A stretch of DNA of 64,000 bases from JAVBMV01 sp031552145 (GTDB taxonomy: Bacteria > Myxococcota > Myxococcia > Myxococcales > UBA5297), in contig JAVBMV010000007.1 of NCBI GenBank assembly GCA_031552145.1, positions 255,955 to 319,954 of the forward strand, in the 5' to 3' direction. Shown one piece after another: positions 14,507-24,400 of this stretch (the first letter of the stretch is position 1; the number at the start of each line of letters is the position of its first letter). The translations under genes and the position numbers were made by a program. The notes beneath the pieces are model-generated. The model was not told where the DNA came from and did no database searches. It saw only the letters and a list, made by a program, of their open reading frames with translations.

Positions 14507-17275
14507 ATGTCAGACCAGGACGATCTCCAGAAGAACTCCTCGCCGCCCGGCTCCCCAGGTCCGGGCGAGCAGGAGGCTGCCATCCCCGCCGCGCCGCCCC
14601 CGTCGGATGACGGCGCGGGCTTGAACGTGTTGCCAGTCGCCATCGAAGACGAGATGCGCAAGAGCTATCTCGACTACTCGATGAGCGTCATCATTGGGCG
14701 CGCGCTCCCCGATGTGCGCGACGGCTCCAAGCCGGCCCACCGGCGCGTGCTCTACGCGATGCACGGCCTGGGCAACACGCACAACAAGGCCTACAAGAAA
14801 TCGGCGCGCATCGTCGGCGACGTGATCGGCCAGTACCACCCCCACGGCGATCAGGCGGTCTACGACACGCTGGTGCGCATGGCGCAGGACTTCTCGCTGC
14901 GCTACCCGCTGGTTGACGGCCAGGGCAACTTCGGTTCCATCGACGGCGATCCGGCCGCGGCGATGCGCTACACCGAGTCGCGCATGACGCGCCTCGCCGA
15001 GGAGATGCTCGCCGACATCGACAAGGAGACGGTCGACTTCGGCCCCACCTACGACGACGCCTCGACCGAGCCGCTGGTGCTCCCCGCGCGCTTCCCGAAC
15101 CTGCTCGTCAATGGCTCGGCCGGCATCGCGGTGGGCATGGCGACCAACATCCCGCCCCACAACATGGGTGAGGTGGTCGATGCGACGATCCATTTGATCG
15201 ACAACCCGAACGCCACCGTGCCCGACCTGATGCGCTTCGTGCCGGGGCCCGACTTCCCGACGGCGGGCTTCATCCAGGGGCGCAAGGGCATCTTCGACGC
15301 CTATACCACCGGGCGCGGCCACCTGAAGCTGCGCGCGCACGCCGAGATCGAGGTCGATCCCAGGACCGAGCGCGAGACGATCGTCGTCACCGAGCTGCCC
15401 TATCAGGTGAACAAGGCGCGCCTCATCGAGCGCATCGCCGAGCTGCACCGCGAGAAGGTAGTGGAGGGGATCAGCAACCTGCGCGACGAGTCCGATCGCC
15501 ACGGCATGCGGATCGTCGTCGAGGTCTCGCGCAACGCGATGGGCCAGGTGGTGCTCAACAACCTCTTCACCCACACCGATCTACAGACCACCTTCGGCGT
15601 CATCATGCTGGCCATCGACAACGGTCAGCCGCGCATCCTCAACCTGAAAGAGCTGCTGGAGCGCTTCGTCAGCCACCGGCGCGACGTGGTGACGCGGCGC
15701 AGCCGCTTCGAGCTGAGGAAGGCGCTGGCGCGGCGCCACATCGTCGAAGGGCTCATCGTCGCCCAGGACTTCATCGATCACGTGATCCGTGTCATCCGCA
15801 AGTCGAAGGACGGCGAGGAGGCCTCCTGGGCGCTGCAGCGGATCCTCTCCGAGTCGCTCTACGAGCGCGAGACCTTCCAGGCGCTCCCGAGGGTGGAGTT
15901 CGGTCAGGTGCGGGCGCAGATGGAGGCGCTCGTCGCGCGCGCCAGCGCCGAGGAGCCGCTCTACACCGGCCTCTCCAAGGAATATGTGGGCACCGGCTTC
16001 TCGCCCGAGCAGGCGAAGGCGATCCTCGAGATGCGCCTGCAGAAGCTGACGGGCCTGGAGCGCGACGAGCTTCTGAAGGAGATGCTGGAGCTGACGCGCG
16101 AGATCGCGCGCCTCGAGCAGATCCTCGCCGACGAGCAGACGCTGCTCGGCGTCATCAAGGCGGAGCTGGCCGATATCAGGCAGAACTATGCCGACGAGCG
16201 GCGCACGCAGATCGTCGAGGAGGCGGGCGACCTCTCGATCGAGGATCTCATCGCCGAGGAGGACGTGGTCGTCACGCTCTCGCACACGGGTTACGTCAAG
16301 CGCAACCCGGCCGCCGACTACCGCGCGCAGCGGCGCGGCGGGCGCGGCAAGACGGGCGCGGGGATGAAGGAAGACGATTTCGTCGAGCAGCTCTTCGTCG
16401 CCTCCACCCACGACTACGTGCTGGTCTTCTCGACCGAGGGGCGGCTCTTCTGGCTGAAGGTGCACGAGATCCCGCCGGGGGGGCGCGCCGCCCGCGGCAA
16501 GGCGATCGTCAATCTGGTGCAGTTCAAGGCGGAGGAGAAGCTGGCCGCCCTCTTGCCGGTGAAGGGGTTCGAGGCGGGCCGCTTTGTCGCCTTCGTCACC
16601 GCGAAGGGTGTGGTGAAGCGCACCTCGCTCGACCACTTCTCCAATCCCCGCGCCGCCGGCATCATCGCGTTGGGAATCGAGGAGGATGACTCGCTCGTCT
16701 CGGTGAAGCTGACCGATGGCACCAAGGATCTGCTGCTTGCCACGAAGAATGGCATGTCGATCCGCTTCAACGAAGAGGAGGTGCGCGCCATGGGGCGCGC
16801 CGCCTACGGCGTGAAGGGGATTACGCTCGAGAAGGGCGACAAGGTGGTGGGCGCCGAGGTGGTGGAGGCGGGGCGCTCCATCCTCACCGTCACCGAGAAC
16901 GGCTACGGCAAGCGCACCGACGAAGCCGAGTACCGGGTGCAGGGGCGCGGCGGCAAGGGGATCATCGACATCAAGACCACCGAGCGCAACGGCGCGGTCG
17001 TGGGGCTCTCGCAGGTGAGCGACACCGACGAGATCATGCTCATCACCAACCAGGGCATGCTCATCCGCACGCGCGTCAACGAGATCTCGGTCATCGGCCG
17101 CAACACCCAGGGCGTGCGTCTCATCTCGCTCGACGGCGAAGAGGAGCGCGTCTCGGGGCTCGCGCGTCTGCCCGAGGATGACGACGAGGAGCGCGCGGGC
17201 GAGCAGGGCGAGGCGAGCGGGTCGGGCGATCTGGGTGGTTTAGGCGACGACGAGGAGCCGCCGGCGCCCTCCTGA
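14507..17275 (+). CDS. gyrA: DNA gyrase subunit A
   Basis: A 922-residue type II topoisomerase subunit that cuts and rejoins DNA to introduce negative supercoils with GyrB. The catalytic tyrosine is Tyr155 in AAMRYTESRMT. The GyrA-box QRRGGRGK near residue 610 marks it as gyrase rather than topoisomerase IV, followed by the six-bladed C-terminal propeller. About 30 low-complexity residues precede the conserved start, and the tail is acidic. In the quinolone-determining region (HPHGDQAVYD) residue 116, equivalent to E. coli Ser83, is Gln; Asp87 is kept as Asp120. The ATG at 14507 lacks a Shine-Dalgarno. It follows the B3/4 gene by 19 bp but probably has its own promoter. Confidence 0.97.
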   Translation: MSDQDDLQKNSSPPGSPGPGEQEAAIPAAPPPSDDGAGLNVLPVAIEDEMRKSYLDYSMSVIIGRALPDVRDGSKPAHRRVLYAMHGLGNTHNKAYKKSARIVGDVIGQYHPHGDQAVYDTLVRMAQDFSLRYPLVDGQGNFGSIDGDPAAAMRYTESRMTRLAEEMLADIDKETVDFGPTYDDASTEPLVLPARFPNLLVNGSAGIAVGMATNIPPHNMGEVVDATIHLIDNPNATVPDLMRFVPGPDFPTAGFIQGRKGIFDAYTTGRGHLKLRAHAEIEVDPRTERETIVVTELPYQVNKARLIERIAELHREKVVEGISNLRDESDRHGMRIVVEVSRNAMGQVVLNNLFTHTDLQTTFGVIMLAIDNGQPRILNLKELLERFVSHRRDVVTRRSRFELRKALARRHIVEGLIVAQDFIDHVIRVIRKSKDGEEASWALQRILSESLYERETFQALPRVEFGQVRAQMEALVARASAEEPLYTGLSKEYVGTGFSPEQAKAILEMRLQKLTGLERDELLKEMLELTREIARLEQILADEQTLLGVIKAELADIRQNYADERRTQIVEEAGDLSIEDLIAEEDVVVTLSHTGYVKRNPAADYRAQRRGGRGKTGAGMKEDDFVEQLFVASTHDYVLVFSTEGRLFWLKVHEIPPGGRAARGKAIVNLVQFKAEEKLAALLPVKGFEAGRFVAFVTAKGVVKRTSLDHFSNPRAAGIIALGIEEDDSLVSVKLTDGTKDLLLATKNGMSIRFNEEEVRAMGRAAYGVKGITLEKGDKVVGAEVVEAGRSILTVTENGYGKRTDEAEYRVQGRGGKGIIDIKTTERNGAVVGLSQVSDTDEIMLITNQGMLIRTRVNEISVIGRNTQGVRLISLDGEEERVSGLARLPEDDDEERAGEQGEASGSGDLGGLGDDEEPPAPS

Positions 17276-17288
17276 GCCCGGCTTTTTT
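17260..17288 (+). terminator. Weak intrinsic terminator after gyrA
   Basis: GCCGG (17260-17264) pairs with CCGGC (17278-17282), followed by six T (17283-17288). The stem is only five base pairs and overlaps the gyrA stop, so strength is uncertain. Confidence 0.4.
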
Positions 17289-17378
17289 GGCGATTGCAGC
17301 TCGCGTGGTCTTTTCGGTGTGGGGCGTGCTAGCCTGCGCGCTCCGCACCGGAAGTAACTTTGCAAGGAGTAATGAATC

Positions 17379-18212
17379 ATGATGCGAAATAATGTTCTCG
17401 TTCTCTCGCTGGTGCTCGCGTTCGCGGCGACCGGCTGCGTCGGTAAGGGCACTCACCAGGCGCTGCAGAAGCAGTTCGACCAGTCGCAGGCCAATCTGAC
17501 AGAGCGCGACGACCAGCTCGCCAAGGAGCAGGCGAAGAGCGCTCAGCTGCAGGAGAAGATCGAGGCGCTCGAGGCGGAGCTGAACGCCCGCCGCGCCGAG
17601 CTGGCCGCCGCCAACAACGCCAAGGCCGCCATGCTGAAGGACAAGAAGGGGCTCGAGGCCTCGATCGACGAGATGAGGCTGGCGCTCGCCGATCTCTCGC
17701 GCCGCAAGGCGGCGGCCGACGCGCGTATCGCCGAGTTCCGCTCGCTCATCGATCGCTTCAAGAGCCTCATCGACGCCGGCAAGCTGCAGGTGAAGATGGT
17801 CGACGGGCGCATGGTGGTGGCGCTCGCCTCCGACGTGCTCTTCGCCTCGGGCCAGGCGAAGCTGAGCAAGGACGGGCAGGCGGCCATCATCGAGGTGGCG
17901 GCGCTCCTCGCCGGCATCCCCGACCGCAAGTTCCAGGTCGAGGGGCACACCGACAATGTGCCCATCGCCACGGCCGCCTATCCCTCGAACTGGGAGCTGG
18001 CCGCCGGGCGCGCCATCACCGTCGTCAAGACGATGATCGACGCAGGCATGGCCCCCTCGCGCATCAGCGCCGCCTCGCTCGGCGACAGCCGGCCCGCCGT
18101 GGCGAACGACTCGCCCGAGCACAAGGCGATTAACCGGCGCATCGAGATCGTGGTGGTGCCCGACCTCTCGGCGCTCCCCGGCTTCGAGGAGCTGCAGCAG
18201 GCCTCCAACTAG
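17379..18212 (+). CDS. OmpA-family peptidoglycan-associated lipoprotein
   Basis: A 277-residue exported protein. A signal peptide ends at AATGC, a plausible lipobox with Cys20. A long coiled coil follows (about residues 25-130, rich in Gln, Glu, Ala and Leu). An OmpA/MotB domain follows at about 145-265, with VLFASGQAKLSKDGQ, FQVEGHTDNVPI and NWELAAGRAITVV. The domain binds peptidoglycan, and the lipid anchors it in the outer membrane, so it tethers the two. The RBS AAGGAG lies nine bases before the ATG at 17379. Confidence 0.88.
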   Translation: MMRNNVLVLSLVLAFAATGCVGKGTHQALQKQFDQSQANLTERDDQLAKEQAKSAQLQEKIEALEAELNARRAELAAANNAKAAMLKDKKGLEASIDEMRLALADLSRRKAAADARIAEFRSLIDRFKSLIDAGKLQVKMVDGRMVVALASDVLFASGQAKLSKDGQAAIIEVAALLAGIPDRKFQVEGHTDNVPIATAAYPSNWELAAGRAITVVKTMIDAGMAPSRISAASLGDSRPAVANDSPEHKAINRRIEIVVVPDLSALPGFEELQQASN

Positions 18213-18241
18213 GCCTGCTCCACCCCACTCGGCCAGCCCTA

Positions 18242-18281
18242 CCCGGCGCTGTTTGAGCGGCGCCGGGAAGTGTCGTAGGAT
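18242..18281 (+). promoter_or_regulatory. Candidate promoter embedded in a hairpin, upstream of acyl-CoA synthetase
   Basis: TTGAGC (18253-18258) and TAGGAT (18276-18281) are spaced by 17 bp, matching a sigma-70-type promoter. The -35 lies in the loop of a perfect 8-bp stem, CCCGGCGC (18242-18249) with GCGCCGGG (18260-18267). A TTGAGC/TAGACT pair also precedes the PEGA-domain gene at 54245. The region 18213-18397 contains no gene. Confidence 0.45.
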
Positions 18282-18397
18282 GGGGCAATCGTATCCAACG
18301 AGAGTCCTCTGGGAGGCGCCGCGCCTCGGCCGGAGGGCTCCGTCTTAGTCGAGACATCCTTTCAACAGCGAATCCCATCTCTTGAGGAGTTCCCCCC

Positions 18398-20512
18398 ATG
18401 TCCAAGCCGCAGGATCTACAAGCTATCTTCAGTCCCAAGTCGATCGCCGTCATCGGCGTCTCCCAGACCAAGGCCGACAGCATCGGCAACACCGTGCTGA
18501 AGAACCTGATCGAGAGCGGCTTCCAGGGCGAGCTCTACCCCATCAACCCCCGCGCCTCGGAGATCATGGCGCGCAAGTGCTATCCCAACGTGAGCGCGGT
18601 GCCGGGTCCGGTCGACATGGCCGTCTACTGCGTGCCCGAGGATAAGGCGGTCGAGGCGGCCAAGGATTGCGCCAAGAAGGGCGTCAAGGCGAACGTCATC
18701 ATCACCAGCGGTTTCTCCGAGGTGGGCAATACGGCGGCCGAGAATCAGATCCTCGAGATCGCCCGCTCCGCCAACGCGCGCGTCGTCGGCCCCAACATTG
18801 TCGGCGTGTTGCTCAACGCCTCGAAGGCCAACGCCAGCTTCGCTCCCTGCCTGCCCTTCCAGGGCAAGACGGCGCTCATCTCGCAGTCGGGCGCGCTCCT
18901 CATCGCCCTCGACATGGCGACCTTCGTCCGCCGCTTCGGCATCAGCTCGATGATCTGTCTGGGCAACATGTCGGACATCGACTTCTCCGACTGCGTCGAC
19001 TACTTCGCCGGTGATGAGAACACGAGCTGCATCTCGCTCTACATCGAGGGGCTCAAGAATGGCCGCCGCTTCATCGAGGCGGGGCGCAAGGCGTGCAAGC
19101 CGATCATCGCGCTCAAGGCGGGTGTCTCGGCCCACGGCGCCGCCGCGGCCGCCTCGCACACCGGCTCGCTCGCGGGCTCGGTGAAGGTCTACGACGCCGC
19201 CTTCAAGCAGGCGCACGTCATCCGCGCCAACAACCTCGACGAGCTGCTCGACTGCTCGCAGGCGCTCTCGATGCAGCCGCCCATGAAGGGCGAGAACATC
19301 ATCGTCATCACCAACGGCGGCGGCATCGGCGTGCTCTCCAGCGACGCGGCCGAGGCCTACGGCGTGCCGCTCAAGACCACGCCCGAGGATCTGCAGGTCG
19401 AGTTCCGCAAGTGCATGCCCGACTTCGGCAGCCCGAAGAACCCGGTCGACATCACCGGCGGCCAGGGCGTCGCGGGCTACCAGAAGGCGCTCGCCGCCGC
19501 GCTCAAGAGCGACTGGGTCCACGGCATCGCGATCCTCTACTGCGAGACCGCGGTGACCAAGCCCGTCGACATCGCCGAGGGGCTGCTCAAGACGGTCGCG
19601 GAGCATGGCAAGACCGACAAGCCCATCGTCTGCTGCTTCGTCGGCGGCGACGAGTGTGTGAAGGGCGGCGCCATCCTCGGCCAGAACTCGATCCCCACCT
19701 TCGATAGCCCCTCCAAGACGATGTCGGCCCTCTCGGCGCTGCGCCAGATTGCCAAGTTCCAGGCCGAGGGCAGCTCGACCGCCTTCAGGCCTTTCCCCGA
19801 TGTCGACCAGGCGCGCGCCCGCAAGATCATCGAGGAGGCGAAGAAGAATGGCCGCGCCGCGCTGACCGAGCCCGAGGCGAAGGAGGTCTTCTCCGCCTAC
19901 GGTCTGCCCGTCGCGCCCGGCATCCTCGCCAAGACCGAGGACGAGGCGGTCGCCGCCGCCGAGAAGATCAAGTACCCCGTGGTGATGAAGATCGTCTCGC
20001 CGCAGATCATCCACAAGAGCGACGCGGGCGGCGTGAAGGTCCACATCAAGGATGCCGACGAGGTCCGCAAGGTCTTCAAGCTCATCCTCGAGAACGCCCG
20101 CAACTACAAGGCCGACGCCGAGATCCACGGCGTGCTGGTGCAGGAGATGGCCATGCTGGGCACCGAGGTGATCGTCGGCTCGGTGAATGACGCCACCTTC
20201 GGACCCACCGTCATGTTCGGTCTGGGCGGCATCTTCGTCGAGGCGCTCAAGGACGTGACCTTCCGCGTCGCGCCCTTCTCGCCCGAGGCGGCGATGGGGA
20301 TGTTCCCCGAGATCCGCGCCTACCCCATCCTCCAGGGGACCCGCGGCGCCAAGCCCCGCGATCAGAAGGCGCTCTCGGGCGTCGTCGCGCGCCTGAGCCA
20401 GATGGTGACCGACCTGGGCGACCTGGTCGCCGAGACCGACGCCAACCCCATCATGCTCTACGAAGAGGGGCGTGGCCTGAAGGTGGTCGACGCGCGCATC
20501 ATCCTGAAGTAA
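18398..20512 (+). CDS. ADP-forming acetyl/acyl-CoA synthetase (fused alpha-beta)
   Basis: A 704-residue cytosolic enzyme that interconverts acyl-CoA + ADP + Pi with the free acid + CoA + ATP. An N-terminal CoA-binding Rossmann domain (FSPKSIAVIGVSQTKADSIGNTVLKNL) is followed by succinyl-CoA-ligase-like domains with the phospho-histidine motif ASHTGSLAG. An ATP-grasp domain fills the C-terminal third (YPVVMKIVSPQIIHKSDAGGVKV, VMFGLGGIFVEAL). This alpha-beta fusion is the usual bacterial form, and the length is typical. GAGGAG lies nine bases before the ATG. The acyl substrate is not evident. RNase D follows after 31 bp. Confidence 0.9.
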   Translation: MSKPQDLQAIFSPKSIAVIGVSQTKADSIGNTVLKNLIESGFQGELYPINPRASEIMARKCYPNVSAVPGPVDMAVYCVPEDKAVEAAKDCAKKGVKANVIITSGFSEVGNTAAENQILEIARSANARVVGPNIVGVLLNASKANASFAPCLPFQGKTALISQSGALLIALDMATFVRRFGISSMICLGNMSDIDFSDCVDYFAGDENTSCISLYIEGLKNGRRFIEAGRKACKPIIALKAGVSAHGAAAAASHTGSLAGSVKVYDAAFKQAHVIRANNLDELLDCSQALSMQPPMKGENIIVITNGGGIGVLSSDAAEAYGVPLKTTPEDLQVEFRKCMPDFGSPKNPVDITGGQGVAGYQKALAAALKSDWVHGIAILYCETAVTKPVDIAEGLLKTVAEHGKTDKPIVCCFVGGDECVKGGAILGQNSIPTFDSPSKTMSALSALRQIAKFQAEGSSTAFRPFPDVDQARARKIIEEAKKNGRAALTEPEAKEVFSAYGLPVAPGILAKTEDEAVAAAEKIKYPVVMKIVSPQIIHKSDAGGVKVHIKDADEVRKVFKLILENARNYKADAEIHGVLVQEMAMLGTEVIVGSVNDATFGPTVMFGLGGIFVEALKDVTFRVAPFSPEAAMGMFPEIRAYPILQGTRGAKPRDQKALSGVVARLSQMVTDLGDLVAETDANPIMLYEEGRGLKVVDARIILK

Positions 20513-20543
20513 TCGCTGCATCCAGCAGAGCAAGGAACGCAGC

Positions 20544-21422
20544 ATGAGTCAGCAGAGGCCGCATCGTTTCATTACAAACGATGCGGCCTTTTGCGATCTA
20601 TTGGGGCTGCTCGCGAAGGAGCGCGCCTTCGCGCTCGACACCGAGGCGAACAGCTTCTTCGTCTATTACGAGCGCGTCTGCCTGGTGCAGCTCTCCACGC
20701 GGGCGGAGGACTTCATCGTCGACCCCTTCGCCGTCGACCTGAAGCCCCTCGGGCCGCTCCTGGCTGACCCCGCCATCGAGAAGGTGCTCCACGCCGCGGA
20801 CTATGATCTGCGCTGCCTGGACCGCGACTATGGCTTCCGGGTGGCCAATCTCTTCGACACCATGCTCGCCGCGCGCCTCGCGGGGGCCAAGGAGTTGGGG
20901 CTCGCGGCGCTGGTGAAGGCGCGCTTCGGGGCCACCCTGTCGAAGAAGTATCAGCGCAGCGACTGGGGGCAGCGGCCGCTCACGGAGGAGCAGCTCGCTT
21001 ACGCGACGCTCGACACCCAATACCTGCTCGCGCTGCGCGACCAGCTCGGCGCCGAGCTCGCCGCCGCCGGGAAGATGGATGAGGCCGGGCGCCAGTTCGA
21101 GCGGCAGTGCGCCTGTCGCTATCGGAAGAAGCCGTTCGATGTGAACGGCTTTCGGCGCCTGCAGGGCTTCAGGCAGCTCTCGCCCCAAGGGCGCGAAGTG
21201 GCCAAGGCGCTCTATCTGCTGCGCGAGGAGAAGGCGCGCGAATATGACCGACCTCCCTTCAAGATCTATGGCGACACCGTGATCGTCGAGTTGGCCCAGC
21301 GGATGCCCGCGAGCCTCGCCGAAGTGGAGAAGGTTCCGGGACTGGGGAAGTCTACGCTCGGGCGGATGGGGGAGGCGATAGTGGTGGCTTGCGCTGGCGG
21401 AGCGGGGCAGGCGGGGCAATAA
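20544..21422 (+). CDS. rnd: Ribonuclease D
   Basis: A 292-residue 3'-5' exoribonuclease of the DEDD-y type, which trims tRNA precursors. Exo I is FALDTEANSF (Asp32, Glu34), Exo II is VLHAADYDLRCLDRD, and Exo III is YATLDTQYLLALR with the catalytic Tyr and Asp. A helical C-terminal part with LREEKAREYDRPPFKIYGDTVIVELAQ and KVPGLGKSTLGRMGEAI corresponds to an HRDC domain; a second HRDC, present in E. coli RNase D, is missing. It converges with the large RCC1 lipoprotein gene. Confidence 0.9.
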   Translation: MSQQRPHRFITNDAAFCDLLGLLAKERAFALDTEANSFFVYYERVCLVQLSTRAEDFIVDPFAVDLKPLGPLLADPAIEKVLHAADYDLRCLDRDYGFRVANLFDTMLAARLAGAKELGLAALVKARFGATLSKKYQRSDWGQRPLTEEQLAYATLDTQYLLALRDQLGAELAAAGKMDEAGRQFERQCACRYRKKPFDVNGFRRLQGFRQLSPQGREVAKALYLLREEKAREYDRPPFKIYGDTVIVELAQRMPASLAEVEKVPGLGKSTLGRMGEAIVVACAGGAGQAGQ

Positions 21423-21450
21423 AAAACGCCCGCCGATTGCTCGGCGGGCG
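21421..21450 (-). terminator. Intrinsic terminator of the first RCC1 lipoprotein gene
   Basis: A perfect 10-bp stem, CGCCCGCCGA (21427-21436) with TCGGCGGGCG (21441-21450), has a four-base loop. On the minus strand it is followed by six T (21426-21421). It lies 26 bp after the stop of the lipoprotein gene and overlaps the stop of RNase D, for which it has no U-tract. Confidence 0.9.
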
Positions 21451-21476
21451 CTCTGCGGAGCTTCTTTATTCCGTGA

Positions 21477-24400
21477 CTATGGCACGGCTATTGGCGTCGG
21501 GTTTGCTATCTTGAATCCGCGCACGTCTGAAGCCGTATTGGAGTTGTTTATTCCCAGGATGCCGTAGTTGTTCTGCCCCCAGCAATAGACTGAGCCATCC
21601 GATTTTAGGGCGCAGGTTGAGCGCAGAGAGGCTACCACCTCCACGACGCCACTGGCGAGATCGGGCAGGGCAATCGCTGCCGCCGATGAAGTTCCAGTGG
21701 TCGTGCCAAGTTGGTAATAGGAGTTGCTGCCCCAACAATGGACGGCACCCGCCACGACGGCGCAGCTGTGGGACTCGGAGGTGGCTAGGCTGCTGATAGT
21801 GCCCGTCACCACGTTTATTTGCGCGCCAGCTTCCGCGGTTCCCCCATTGCCGTTCTGTCCATAAAAGTTGTAGCCGGTGCAGAAGATTGCTCCGTCAGAG
21901 GCCCTGGCTGCGCAAGTCCTGGCATAGGAGGAGTCGCCGATGAAGATCTTCGAGTACGGGACGTTGGGTAGATCGATAGGTGCCGGGGTCTTATTCTTTT
22001 CCCAACAGTGGACGCCGCCCGCTGCTGGCGCGACACACAGATGCATGCGGCCGCCAGCGATGGCCGTTACGCCCGTATCGTAGCCGACAAGATCGATGGG
22101 GGTGCTCGTGCTCGTGCAGGGGAGGCCCTCCTCGGGCTCCGCATTTCCCCCGGTCCAAGCGCAGTATCCCCAACACTTCACGCCTCCGGTATTAGTTAAC
22201 GCACAAGTGACGTCGTTGCCGACAGCTACATCCGTCGCCGTCCAAGAGGTCTGCCCCACGATATCGGTGGGGGCGCCCTGGTCTGACGGGTTGGGAACTG
22301 CAAGTCCATCGCCGAGTGCACCGTTCGCGGCTTTGCCCCAGCACTTAACGATGCCGGTTGTGGTCACCAGACAGCCGTGGGTATTGGTGGACGGGGCAAT
22401 CTTGGCGATTTGATAGCCAGTGTTTTGGACAGCGACTGGATAGTACTTGTTGGTGGTGCCGCCGTCGCCTAATTGTTTGCCGGTTCCGATACCCCAACAG
22501 TATGCCGTCCCAGAGTCTTTAAGCACGGCGCAAATGTTGTAGTACCCGCTGCTGTAGATGTGCGCGATCTGCTCGCACTTGCCGCTGGCCCCTGGGCCCT
22601 TGAGGAAGCCCGGCAGACATGTGCAAGCGCCGCTAAGGCACTGGGACGTTGTCGCTCCCAGAGTCGCCGCGCAGTCGATGGCGGGCGATCCGCAAACATT
22701 GAGCGTGTCGAGCACGCAGGTGTTGCCTTCCTTGTGGTGGGTCGAGAGGCAGGTGGCCACTTCGCAGGTTCCTCCCGCGAGGCAGTTGGCCGTGGCGACG
22801 CCCTCGGCCGCGGTGCAGTCAGTCCCGCCCGCGCCGCAATACGTCCCGTCGTCCGCCATGCAGAGGTTGTTACCAAAGATGGTCACTATGTGGAAATCGG
22901 GCTTGCAAGTAAGTGCCTTACACTGCCCGCCTGCGGCGCACTCCAAGGAGGCTGCGTTGGGGAACTGGTCGACGCAGTTGACATTCTCCACCCCGCAGTG
23001 CTCGGCGTCGTCGGGAAGGCAGGTGAAGGTAGCGCCGACGTAATAGTAGTCGTCGTCGCAGGTGAGCGGCTTGCACGTGCCGCCAGCGAGACAGTCGGCG
23101 GTGGCGACACCGGCGGCGGTGGTGCAGTCAATCTGGGCGGGGCCGCAGTGCTCGCTATCATCCGCGGCACAGCCGTTGCCGCTGATGTGGAAGTCGAGGT
23201 TGCAGGTGAGCGCCTTGCAGATGCCCGCGTCGCAGTCGACGGTGGCGGCGTTGGTGAGGGCAGTGCAGTCGGCCTCGGCCTCGCCGCAGGCGGTGTTGGT
23301 GTCCGGCGCGCAGCCGAGGTTCTTGAGGTGGTAGTCCGCGTCGCAGCCGGTCGCCTCGCAGTTTTCGTTGTTGCAGATGGCGGTGGCGACGCCGATGATC
23401 TCGGTGCAGTTGACCTGGCTGGGCCCACAATGCTGGGCGTCGTTGGCGATGCAGGTATTGCCGTCGATGTGGAAACCGGGGTCGCAGGTGAGCGCCTTGC
23501 ATCGCCCGCCCGCGAGGCACTGGGCCGTCACGACGCCTTCGAGCGCGGTGCAGTCGATCTGGCTTCCGCCACAATGCTGAGCGTCGTCGGCGGCGCAGTC
23601 GGCCCCGGCGATGTGGAAGTCGACAAGGCAGCTCAGCGCCTTGCAGAGGCCGAGGTCGCACCGGGCGCTCTCGACGCCAGCGGCGGTCATGCAGTTGGCC
23701 TCGCCGGTGCCACAGAGCGTGGGGCTATCCTGGATGCAGGCGTCGCTCTTGAAGTGATAGCCCGGGTCGCAGGTGAGCGCCTTGCAGGTTCCACCTGTGA
23801 CGCAGGAGGCGGTGGCGACACCGGCAATCGCCTCGCAGTTGGTTTCGCTGGTGCCGCAGGCCGAGGGGGAATCCGGGATACAGGCGTTGTTCTTCAGGTG
23901 ATAGTTGGCCTTGCAGGTATCGACCTTGCAAAGTGCGTTGACGCAGCTGGTCGAGGCCGCGTTGGGATTGGCGGTCTCGCAGTTGAGTTCGGTCGCGCCG
24001 CAGGCGGTGGCGCTATCGGGCAGGCAGGCGAAGTTCTTCAGGTGGAAGTTGGCCTTGCAGGAGGTGGCCTGGCAGTTGCCGAAGGTGCAGACGGTAGCGG
24101 CGGCCCCCGCGGCCGTCGTGCAGTTGGTTTCGCTGACGCCGCAGAGGGTGGCGCTGTCGGCCACACAGGTGTTGTCCTTCAGGTGGAAATTAGCCTTGCA
24201 GGCCGTGACCCGGCAGGCGCCCGCGTCGCAGATGGTCGCGGCGGCGTTGGGGTTGGTGGCGCCACAGTTGGTCTCGCTGACACCGCAGACGGTGGTGGAG
24301 TCGGGGATGCAGGCGTTGCCGCGAAGGTGGTAGCCGGAATTGCACGTGTCGACCTTGCAGAGGCCGCTGACGCAGGAGGTGGTGGCCGCGTAGGGGATGG

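Noticed and set aside
18416..20545. Minus-strand frame covering the acyl-CoA synthetase gene
   Set aside because: Antisense shadow of a strongly conserved enzyme; the product is low-complexity Asp/His/Leu/Arg.
21421..21450. Possible CRISPR or repeat element after RNase D
   Set aside because: A single perfect stem-loop with a T-tract on the minus strand; it is an intrinsic terminator.
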